This document shows, in pieces, positions 1 to 5,417 of a stretch of DNA of 6,224 nt. Source of the stretch: an uncultured Bacteroidota bacterium (lineage in GTDB: Bacteria; Bacteroidota; Bacteroidia; Chitinophagales; Chitinophagaceae). Below the pieces are notes generated by a model. That model made no database searches, was not told the DNA's origin, and saw only the letters and a program-made list of their open reading frames with translations. Every line of letters begins with the position of its first letter. Position 1 is the first letter of the stretch. The position numbers were made by a program, and so were the translations under genes. The stretch is from positions 1 to 6,224 of the forward strand of contig CAIWKU010000146.1 of assembly GCA_903913355.1 (NCBI GenBank), in the 5' to 3' direction.

Positions 1-86
1 ACCGAGAAAAAATAACTTATCGCCGAAAAAAGAAGAAATGAGCATAAATTGACTGAAACTGTACATATTTAATACCCACCTTCCCA

Positions 87-94
87 TATTTTTG
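87..94 (+). promoter_or_regulatory. Putative Bacteroidota -7 promoter element
   Basis: The octamer TATTTTTG matches the Bacteroidota -7 consensus TAnnTTTG exactly. It would place transcription start near base 101, about 20 bases before the ATG at 122, which favours that ATG over the in-frame TTG at 92. No convincing -33 TTTG box is visible at the usual distance upstream, so the call rests on one element in AT-rich sequence. Confidence 0.4.
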
Positions 95-121
95 TTTCTA
101 ATAAACCTTGTAAATCAAGTT

Positions 122-1633
122 ATGAAATCAACAATCTCCTGTTTTATTTCTTTATTAATCATTACGGGTAGCCTTTGTGCAAGCCCGGAAATTAAAAAGA
201 AAACTGCCCGTTTATTTGTCTCTCATTACGAAAATGTATTAGGCACTTCAATGGAACTCAAACTGTCTGCCTATTCTGAGAAAAATGCTTCTATTGCGGA
301 GACAGCAGCTTTAACTGAAATCAAAAGAGTATCGAAATTGCTAAGTACTTATGATCCACAAAGTGAGTTTAGTCAATGGTTGCAAACAAAGAACACGCCA
401 GTACCCGTTTCTCCTGAGTTATTTGAAGTCTTATCCTTATTTGATGCATGGCGTATGAAAACAAATGGCGCATTGGATGCATCGGCTCAGGTAATTAGTA
501 AGTTATGGAAACAGGCAGCCGGAAAACAGGAGTTGCCTTCTAAAGAGGCTTTGGCATCAGCCGTTGCAGAAGTACAACAGTCACATTGGAAATTAGATAG
601 TAAGAGCAGAACAGCTACACATCTTAGCAATGCACCCCTGGTTTTAAATTCATTTGCTAAAACCTATATTATCAAACGTGCAGTAGATGCGGCTATGGCT
701 TCAGCCAACCTGAATTCGGTTGTTATAAATATTGGGGGAGATATGGTGATAGCCGGAAATGTTAACGAAACCGTTCAGATCAGCGATCCAAAAGCAGATG
801 CAGAAAATGATGCACCCATCGATATATTACAGGTATGTAACCGTGCGGTTGCAACCAGCGGTAATTATAGAAGAGGCGAATTGATCAATGGGCAATGGTA
901 TTCACATATTGTAGATCCCAGAACTGGTCTACCTGCCGATGAAGTAATCAGTGCTACAGTAGTTGCTCCCAATGCAACTGACGCTGGTGCGCTGGCCACC
1001 AGTTTTAATGTATTAACTCCATCTGAAAGTATTCAGCTGGCAGCCAATATGCGGGATGTGGAGTATTTGCTGATTACAAAAAATGGTGAACGTATAGAAA
1101 GCAAAGGTTGGTCTGAATTAAAAGCACGTGCTACACATAATGAAAAACTTGTCAAAACAGCAGAAGGATGGAACAACGGTTTTGAGCTGGCAATTAACCT
1201 GGAAGTAAGTACTATCGCAGAACAATTCTCTCATCGTCCATTTGTGGCTATTTGGGTAGAGGATAAAGATAAAAACCCTATACGGACTGTTTCACTTTGG
1301 TATAACAAACCTAAGTGGTTGCATGATCTGCGCGAATGGTATCGTATATTTGGCCAGACCATGATGACTGATTACACACAATTTAGTTCTTCCACCAGTG
1401 CTACCCGATCTCCAGGTAAATACCTGATCAAATGGGATGGCAAAGATGATAAAGGAAACTATGTTAAGCCGGGCAAATACACAGTGTATATTGAAGCGGC
1501 CCGCGAACATGGAACTTATCAGTTGATCAAGCAGGAACTGGAATGTAATGAATCACCCAAATTAATTAACCTGACAGGCAATGTCGAAATCGCATCAGCA
1601 TCCCTTGAGTACAGAAAGAAAACAAACAACTGA
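122..1633 (+). CDS. Exported ApbE-like (FAD:protein FMN transferase family) protein fused to a C-terminal DUF2271 domain
   Basis: This is a 503-residue protein. Residues 1-20 look like a type I signal peptide (Lys-2, hydrophobic 8-19, cleavage near SLCA|S), placing the product in the periplasm. Residues about 33-335 resemble ApbE, which transfers FMN from FAD to Ser/Thr of exported redox proteins. Visible ApbE landmarks are LGT (40-42), a TNGALD block (114-119), NIGGD (203-207), ATSGNY (244-249) and SHIVDPRTG (261-269). Residues about 347-498 match DUF2271: RPFVAIWVED (372-381), KWL (398-400), WDGKDDKG (438-445) and EAAREHGTY (458-466). Two ApbE sites are unusual. The usual AKGYA.D segment reads AKTYIIK (179-185), and the metal-binding Asp four residues before the Thr of ALAT is Gly-289, with an Asp only at 287. 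Transferase activity is therefore uncertain. The ATG at 122 is preferred to the TTG at 92 because it starts the signal peptide directly and follows a -7-like box. The gene overlaps the next one by 53 bp and is probably co-transcribed with it. Confidence 0.88.
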   Translation: MKSTISCFISLLIITGSLCASPEIKKKTARLFVSHYENVLGTSMELKLSAYSEKNASIAETAALTEIKRVSKLLSTYDPQSEFSQWLQTKNTPVPVSPELFEVLSLFDAWRMKTNGALDASAQVISKLWKQAAGKQELPSKEALASAVAEVQQSHWKLDSKSRTATHLSNAPLVLNSFAKTYIIKRAVDAAMASANLNSVVINIGGDMVIAGNVNETVQISDPKADAENDAPIDILQVCNRAVATSGNYRRGELINGQWYSHIVDPRTGLPADEVISATVVAPNATDAGALATSFNVLTPSESIQLAANMRDVEYLLITKNGERIESKGWSELKARATHNEKLVKTAEGWNNGFELAINLEVSTIAEQFSHRPFVAIWVEDKDKNPIRTVSLWYNKPKWLHDLREWYRIFGQTMMTDYTQFSSSTSATRSPGKYLIKWDGKDDKGNYVKPGKYTVYIEAAREHGTYQLIKQELECNESPKLINLTGNVEIASASLEYRKKTNN

Positions 1634-2267
1634 TTCTATAGCTGATAAAGCTAAACAGGCGGTAAAGTTCAAACAGGAATTGAAAAGAAAAATATCCAGG
1701 GTATCCCGTTGGTTACATATTTATGTATCCATGGTTAGCTTTGCGATTGTACTATTTTTTGCCGTAACCGGTATTACCCTAAACCATGCAGATAAATTTG
1801 CTTCCGAGCAGAGAACACAACAGGTAAAAGGTAAATTGGATACCTCATGGGTAAATGCCAAAGACACTACCCATATCAATAAACTGGCGGTAGTTGAATA
1901 CTTTCGAAACCAACATAAAATTAAAGGAGCTGTCAGCGAGTTTCGAATCGATGATTCACAATGTGGTGTTTCTTTCAAAGGACCGGGCTATGCAGCAGAC
2001 GCATTTATAAACCGGCAATCAGGTGAATATGAACTTTCTATTATCACAACAGGTTTTGTTGGACTGATCAATGATTTGCATAAAGGGCGTGATACGGGAG
2101 GTGCCTGGTTATGGGTAATAGATATCTCCGCATTATTCATGGTGTTGGTGTCTATTACCGGAATTGTATTGTTACTCTTCATCAAAAAGAAACGAGTAAG
2201 CGGGATGATTGTTGCAGTTGTGGGTCTGGCTTTATTTATCTGGCTGTATTATGCTTGTATTATATAA
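1581..2267 (+). CDS. PepSY-associated transmembrane protein
   Basis: This 228-residue inner-membrane protein belongs to the PepSY-associated TM helix group. After a basic, probably cytoplasmic N-terminus, TM1 spans about 48-66 and is bracketed by His-46 (RWLHIY) and His-69 (TLNHA). A periplasmic loop of about 100 residues (70-165) follows, containing the PepSY-like part. It ends with LHKGR (His-167) and TM2 at about 174-200, then KKKR (202-205) and TM3 at about 208-226. The His residues at membrane edges are typical of this family and may bind heme, which is inferred. Family members accompany flavin- or heme-based periplasmic electron transfer, siderophore uptake and metal reduction. Pairing with the upstream ApbE-DUF2271 protein supports a redox role. 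The start lies 53 bases inside the upstream gene. It is the first in-frame ATG and the only one before TM1, but a TTG at 1680 (residue 34) is an alternative that would remove the overlap. The start is uncertain; the family is not. Confidence 0.85.
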   Translation: MSKSHQHPLSTERKQTTDSIADKAKQAVKFKQELKRKISRVSRWLHIYVSMVSFAIVLFFAVTGITLNHADKFASEQRTQQVKGKLDTSWVNAKDTTHINKLAVVEYFRNQHKIKGAVSEFRIDDSQCGVSFKGPGYAADAFINRQSGEYELSIITTGFVGLINDLHKGRDTGGAWLWVIDISALFMVLVSITGIVLLLFIKKKRVSGMIVAVVGLALFIWLYYACII

Positions 2268-2289
2268 GTAAAGAACCCACACTATTCTC

Positions 2290-2385
2290 CTCTGTGAAAT
2301 GGCTCTTTTTATGTTCTCAGCGGTAAGAAATTTTTAGCAAAATTTTTTGTCGCAGAGAATAAGAGTAGCAGAGATGACGCTGTGA
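2290..2385. repeat. Imperfect palindromic intergenic element, possible bidirectional terminator
   Basis: This sits between two convergent genes. TTCTCAGCG (2314-2322) is mirrored by CGCAGAGAA (2351-2359) with one mismatch. The loop contains a further AT-rich pair, AAATTTT and AAAATTT, with T runs on both strands. Outer stretches such as CTCTGTGAA (2290-2298) are echoed by CGCTGTGAA (2379-2387) in direct orientation. Its wording resembles the 'CTCTG..GCGGTAA' palindromes scattered between genes in many Chitinophagaceae genomes, by memory. Its position suits a shared terminator for the PepSY and aminotransferase genes. Confidence 0.5.
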
Positions 2386-2387
2386 AT

Positions 2388-3656
2388 TTATACAGAAGCC
2401 CCCATTTCTGTTAAGGCTTTCACCAATACATCCAATTCTGCCGTTGTTGTAAATATATTCGGAGTTATCCTGCACCCATGCACATTTGCTCCATCAATCG
2501 CTACGGTATATATTTTATATTTTTTCAAAAGAAGATCAGCCATTTCTCCAGGCTTCATTCCTTTAATGCCCACATTCGCGATACCACATGACCTCTTTGG
2601 ATCAACAGGCGTATTTACGATTACATTAGGCAGGTTACGCACTTTTGAAGTCCAGTATTGCTGTAAAAATCTAAGTCTGATTTCTTTTCTTTCTGCACCT
2701 ATCATTTGGTAGAAAGCAACGGAGCTGCTTATTGCGAGATCGGTATGAACCGGATGGGTGCCAATATGGTTTAGTCTTGAAATATCAATAGTACTTTTAT
2801 CACCTTCTGCCAATAAAGGCCAGATACCACCAATCCTTTCTCTTCTAACATATAATAAACCTACCCCCAAAGGTGTACTCAGCCATTTGTGCAAACTGGC
2901 ACCATAATAATCGCAATGAAGATCAGGAATATTAAATTGAATATGCGCAATTGCATGTGCTCCATCTACCAATACTTCCACTCCTTTTTTATGCGCCATA
3001 TCGCAGATTTTTTGAATAGGGAGAATCTGACCGGTAATATTGATCATATGCGAAACCAAAATCAATCTTGTTTTATCTGTAATGGCATCGGCATACAGTT
3101 TAACGATCTCTTCATCAGATTCAGGGTGATTGGGAACCGAGAGAATTTTATTTACCACACCAAATCTTTTTGAAACCTGTTTAAACATTTCCAGCATAGA
3201 ACCATAATCCTGTTCAGCCATAATGGCTTCATCTCCGGTGTTCCAGTGAATACCACCAATCACCATATCAAGTGATTCAGTTGTATTACGTGTAAGTATC
3301 AGTTCATCCGGAGAACAACCCGCTACAGCGGCCACCTTAGCGGCCATCGCTCTTTTATTATCCCATTGCACCGTGCGCATATAATACGAGCCCTGGTAAT
3401 TCACTTCACGAATCTGAGTAATATAATATTCCAGTATCTCAGTAGGTAAAATATTATAATACCCGCTTTCCAGATTTATATAATCCGGTTTAAGCCGATA
3501 TCCTCCCCTGATCCGCATCCAAAAATCATCATCACTACCCATTGATTCAGCAGATCTGTCTGCAAATTTTGCTAACCATTGATCCATAGCGCCAGCAGAT
3601 AAAGGAGCACTGATGCCGGCCAATGCCAGGCTTTTTAGAAAGAGTCTTTTTTTCAT
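2388..3656 (-). CDS. Exported class V aminotransferase-fold PLP enzyme (cysteine desulfurase / isopenicillin N epimerase-like)
   Basis: This 422-residue protein has a full class V aminotransferase fold of PLP-dependent enzymes. Visible landmarks are TRNTTESLD (122-130, cofactor phosphate region), VDGAHAIAH (230-238, with Asp-231 for the pyridine nitrogen and His-234), ASLHKW (253-258, with Lys-257 as the expected Schiff-base lysine) and CRITPNIFTT (395-404, with Arg-396 as the likely substrate-carboxylate ligand). All key residues appear intact, so the enzyme should be active; the substrate is unknown. Closest in style are the isopenicillin N epimerase-like proteins rather than housekeeping IscS or SufS, because no active-site Cys loop of that type is apparent. 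The N-terminus, KKRLFLK (2-8) followed by a hydrophobic stretch and SAGA (20-23), resembles a Tat leader with Lys-Arg in place of twin Arg. This implies export of a folded, cofactor-loaded enzyme. It is convergent with the PepSY gene and separated from the upstream same-strand DUF1543 gene by a 226-bp repeat-rich spacer, so it is probably a separate transcription unit. Confidence 0.87.
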   Translation of the reverse strand: MKKRLFLKSLALAGISAPLSAGAMDQWLAKFADRSAESMGSDDDFWMRIRGGYRLKPDYINLESGYYNILPTEILEYYITQIREVNYQGSYYMRTVQWDNKRAMAAKVAAVAGCSPDELILTRNTTESLDMVIGGIHWNTGDEAIMAEQDYGSMLEMFKQVSKRFGVVNKILSVPNHPESDEEIVKLYADAITDKTRLILVSHMINITGQILPIQKICDMAHKKGVEVLVDGAHAIAHIQFNIPDLHCDYYGASLHKWLSTPLGVGLLYVRRERIGGIWPLLAEGDKSTIDISRLNHIGTHPVHTDLAISSSVAFYQMIGAERKEIRLRFLQQYWTSKVRNLPNVIVNTPVDPKRSCGIANVGIKGMKPGEMADLLLKKYKIYTVAIDGANVHGCRITPNIFTTTAELDVLVKALTEMGASV

Positions 3657-3695
3657 GGTATTTTATTTGGTCATTAAGTTATTTGGTCACAGGTC

Positions 3696-3744
3696 ATTTG
3701 CTATTTGCTATTGGCAATTGGCATTTGGCAATTGGCATTTGGCT
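3696..3744. repeat. Seven tandem 7-bp repeat units (WTTKGCW)
   Basis: Seven contiguous heptamers run without gaps: ATTTGCT twice, ATTGGCA twice, then TTTGGCA, ATTGGCA and TTTGGCT. Looser copies of ATTTGGT lie at 3665-3671 and 3681-3687. The same heptamer occurs in inverted orientation at 3809-3843. The array lies in the upstream region of the aminotransferase gene. It resembles short tandemly repeated heptanucleotides known between genes in other bacteria; no function can be assigned. Confidence 0.8.
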
Positions 3745-3770
3745 GTTTTTGAGAACTTAAAAACAGCCAA
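3739..3770. terminator. 12-bp perfect hairpin between two minus-strand genes
   Basis: TTGGCTGTTTTT (3739-3750) pairs perfectly with AAAAACAGCCAA (3759-3770) around an 8-base loop. It lies 113 bases or more beyond the stop of the minus-strand DUF1543 gene and could end its transcript. No U-run follows the stem on the minus strand, so a standard intrinsic terminator is only one option; it may equally be the core of the surrounding inverted heptamer array. Confidence 0.4.
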
Positions 3771-3808
3771 CAACATATAACAAAGACACCCAATGGATAA
3801 TTACTAAA

Positions 3809-3843
3809 AGCCAATAGCCAACAGCCAACTGCCAATCGCCAAC
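3809..3843. repeat. Five tandem 7-bp repeat units (NGCCAAY), inverted copy of the neighbouring array
   Basis: Five contiguous heptamers are present: AGCCAAT, AGCCAAC, AGCCAAC, TGCCAAT and CGCCAAC. They are the reverse-complement form of the units at 3696-3744. Aligned unit by unit with that array, about 28 of 35 positions are complementary, so the two arrays could fold together around the 3739-3770 hairpin. A further single unit, AGCCAAC, lies at 3765-3771. Confidence 0.78.
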
Positions 3844-3855
3844 CATTCCCTCGAA

Positions 3856-3876
3856 ATTCAGTATTCAATATTCACA
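3856..3876. repeat. Three tandem ATTCANN heptamers
   Basis: ATTCAGT, ATTCAAT and ATTCACA follow one another directly, just beyond the 3' end of the DUF1543 gene. They have the same 7-bp period as the adjacent arrays but a different core. This could be chance in AT-rich sequence. Confidence 0.5.
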
Positions 3877-3882
3877 CTCTCT

Positions 3883-4458
3883 CTATTTCAATAACCCACT
3901 AAATTTCGTATACCCTAAATGCCACTCATCTTCCTCAACGGAACCAGTAAAGGATAATTGAATGCTATATTTCTTTTTTAATGCTTTGGGAAGTATGTCT
4001 TCTATCTGGTAAATATCATCTACATCAACTCCATACTTATCATCAATATGAGAGTCGGCGCCTTTAAAACCGGTATGTTTAAAAAAAGCGGTTTGTTTGG
4101 CTAGTTGGATAGCTGCTGCTTTTTCAGTGCCAATAGCCAGCATTTTATAATGGTATTCTTCAAACTCCTGCGCTTTGTAACCACCCAAATTGATAAAGAA
4201 AAGTTGGTTACCGGATGGGGACTTATAGGACTTGTCTGATGGATCTTTTTCAATAACAGTAACTGCATAATTTTCTACCTGTGTTACTTCCCGCCAGGCA
4301 TCTATATGTAGTTTCCCGGAACCCGGCCAGAAAGCTTCCATATCGGGTATGAGTTCTTTGAGAGCATGGGCAATACCAAAAAAAATATCATGTTGCTCTG
4401 TATGTCGGCCTTTGGGTTTGCAACCCAATAAGATCATATATAGTTTTGGATGCGGCAT
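3883..4458 (-). CDS. DUF1543 domain-containing protein
   Basis: This 191-residue protein has no signal peptide or membrane segment, so it is probably cytoplasmic. The N-terminal block LGCKPKGRHTEQHDIFFG (11-28), then HIDAWREV (51-58) and NLGGYKAQEFEEYH (90-103), match my memory of the DUF1543 family. A second conserved block, FFKHTGFKGADSHIDDKYG (125-143), is followed by DVDDIYQIEDILP (145-157). The family is conserved in Bacteroidota and Proteobacteria and has no established function. Its many His, Asp and Glu residues could suggest metal binding, but that is speculation. The length is as expected and no damage is visible. The start codon is 30 bases from the divergently transcribed serine hydrolase gene, so the two promoters must share or overlap that gap. 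A TATTTTAG box on the minus strand (4470-4463) ends only 4 bases before the ATG. Confidence 0.85.
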   Translation of the reverse strand: MPHPKLYMILLGCKPKGRHTEQHDIFFGIAHALKELIPDMEAFWPGSGKLHIDAWREVTQVENYAVTVIEKDPSDKSYKSPSGNQLFFINLGGYKAQEFEEYHYKMLAIGTEKAAAIQLAKQTAFFKHTGFKGADSHIDDKYGVDVDDIYQIEDILPKALKKKYSIQLSFTGSVEEDEWHLGYTKFSGLLK

Positions 4459-4463
4459 ATTGC

Positions 4464-4481
4464 TAAAATAGCTTTATTTTA
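4464..4481. promoter_or_regulatory. Perfect inverted repeat in a 30-bp divergent promoter gap
   Basis: TAAAATA (4464-4470) and TATTTTA (4475-4481) form a perfect 7-bp inverted repeat around GCTT. On each strand the repeat reads TATTTTAG just before a start codon (4 bases on the minus strand, 6 on the plus strand), one mismatch from the Bacteroidota -7 box TAnnTTTG. It could be two back-to-back -7 boxes giving very short leaders, or a shared operator. On the plus strand AGGA (4481-4484), 4 bases before the ATG at 4489, could act as a ribosome binding site. Confidence 0.4.
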
Positions 4482-4488
4482 GGATGCT

Positions 4489-5376
4489 ATGAAAACAATC
4501 GGACTATCTATTGGCTGTATTTTTTTGTTCCTCTCAGGTAATTGTCAATCTCTGTCGCTGTTACAAAAAGTGCAGGCAGAACTAAATCACCAAAAAGGTT
4601 TTTTTGCTATCGCATATAAAAACCTGCAAACGGGTGAAACGGTTTTATGGAACGAGCATATTTCATTTCATGCTGCCAGTACCATGAAAACACCGGTAAT
4701 GATTGAAATCTATAAACAAGTGGCAGCAGGCAATTTGGTGTTACAGGATTCAGTGACTGTAAAAAATTCTTTCCGGAGTATTGTGGATAGTAGTCTGTAT
4801 CAACTAAACCCCCATGACGATAGCGAGCAGAGCTTATATACGATGGTAGGTAAGCGGATACCCTTATCGGAGCTGGTGTACCGAATGATTATCCAAAGCA
4901 GTAACCTGGCCACCAATATGCTGATTGAAATGGTGGATGGCAAAAAAGTTACCCAGTCTATGCGCGATCTGGGTGCCATGGATATTCAGGTATTGCGGGG
5001 AGTGGAAGACGGAAAGGCATTTGAAAAAGGATTGAATAATACGACAACCGCTTATGACCTGATGTTGATTTTTGAGAAAATGGCCACAGGAGAGATACTA
5101 AGCAAAGCTGCCAGTGAGGATATGATTCGAATTCTGCTCGACCAGCGATTTGGGGAACTGATACCTGCCTTATTGCCCAAAAATGTAAAAGTTGCGCATA
5201 AAACCGGTTCCATCACCGGTGTACAACACGATTCTGGCATCATTTTACTGCCGGATGGACGAAAATATGTGTTGGTTATGCTTTCTAAAGACCTGAAAGA
5301 GGAAAAACCGGCTGTTAAAGCCATGGCCAGGGTATCTGAAATCATTTACCAGTATTTTATGGCGGGCCAAAAGTAG
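4489..5376 (+). CDS. Exported class A beta-lactamase-like serine hydrolase
   Basis: This 295-residue protein matches the class A beta-lactamase / D-Ala-D-Ala peptidase-like serine hydrolases. A signal peptide covers about 1-19, and cleavage at Cys-19|Gln-20 would fit the Bacteroidetes rule of Gln at +1. Catalytic landmarks in order are STMK (64-67, nucleophile Ser-64 and Lys-67), SSN (137-139, in place of the classical SDN), EKGLN (179-183, the form of the ExxLN omega-loop motif) and KTG (238-240). The motif spacing is not that of TEM-type enzymes. Only Asn-184 separates ExxLN from TTTA, so the omega loop would be short, and Glu-173 is another candidate general base. Many homologues of this form, with the GLNNTTTA and KTGS..GV.HD patterns, are annotated as generic serine hydrolases. 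Activity on beta-lactams, or a role in peptidoglycan or ester hydrolysis, cannot be decided from sequence. The gene is divergent from the DUF1543 gene and followed by 303 non-coding bases, so it is likely monocistronic. Confidence 0.87.
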   Translation: MKTIGLSIGCIFLFLSGNCQSLSLLQKVQAELNHQKGFFAIAYKNLQTGETVLWNEHISFHAASTMKTPVMIEIYKQVAAGNLVLQDSVTVKNSFRSIVDSSLYQLNPHDDSEQSLYTMVGKRIPLSELVYRMIIQSSNLATNMLIEMVDGKKVTQSMRDLGAMDIQVLRGVEDGKAFEKGLNNTTTAYDLMLIFEKMATGEILSKAASEDMIRILLDQRFGELIPALLPKNVKVAHKTGSITGVQHDSGIILLPDGRKYVLVMLSKDLKEEKPAVKAMARVSEIIYQYFMAGQK

Positions 5377-5380
5377 GAAC

Positions 5381-5417
5381 AATTCAAATAATTGATAATC
5401 AATACTTATTTGGAATT
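5381..5417. terminator. AT-rich hairpin just after the serine hydrolase gene
   Basis: AATTCAAATAA (5381-5391) pairs with TTATTTGGAATT (5406-5417) with one bulged G. The inner segment ATTGATAATCAAT (5391-5403) is itself an inverted repeat. It begins 5 bases after the stop codon, which suits a transcript end, but the stem is AT-rich and no strong T-run follows. Confidence 0.35.

Noticed and set aside
1..52. Possible C-terminal tail of an upstream plus-strand gene (frames open from the left edge to TGA at 39-41 or 50-52)
   Set aside because: Two competing short frames (12 and 16 codons) both end here and neither shows a recognisable motif; too little sequence to call a gene.
92..121. TTG at 92 as start of the ApbE-DUF2271 gene
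   Set aside because: It would put ten residues before a complete signal peptide that starts at the ATG at 122, and it overlaps the -7-like box at 87-94.
1292..1510. Minus-strand open frame of 72 codons
   Set aside because: Lies wholly inside the well-supported DUF2271 coding region, with no family resemblance; treated as an antisense shadow.
2111..2326. Plus-strand open frame running past the end of the PepSY gene
   Set aside because: Out of frame with the clear membrane protein and of unconvincing composition (Cys-rich); a shadow.
2889..3173. Plus-strand 94-codon frame opposite the aminotransferase
   Set aside because: Antisense to conserved catalytic segments of the PLP enzyme; no independent coding support.
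3696..3843. CRISPR array
   Set aside because: Units are 7 bp, contiguous and without spacers, and they reverse orientation; this is a short tandem repeat structure, not a CRISPR.
4489..4546. Lipoprotein signal in the serine hydrolase (Cys-19)
   Set aside because: Residues before Cys-19 read S-G-N, which lacks the small residue at -1 required in a lipobox; type I cleavage before Gln-20 fits better.
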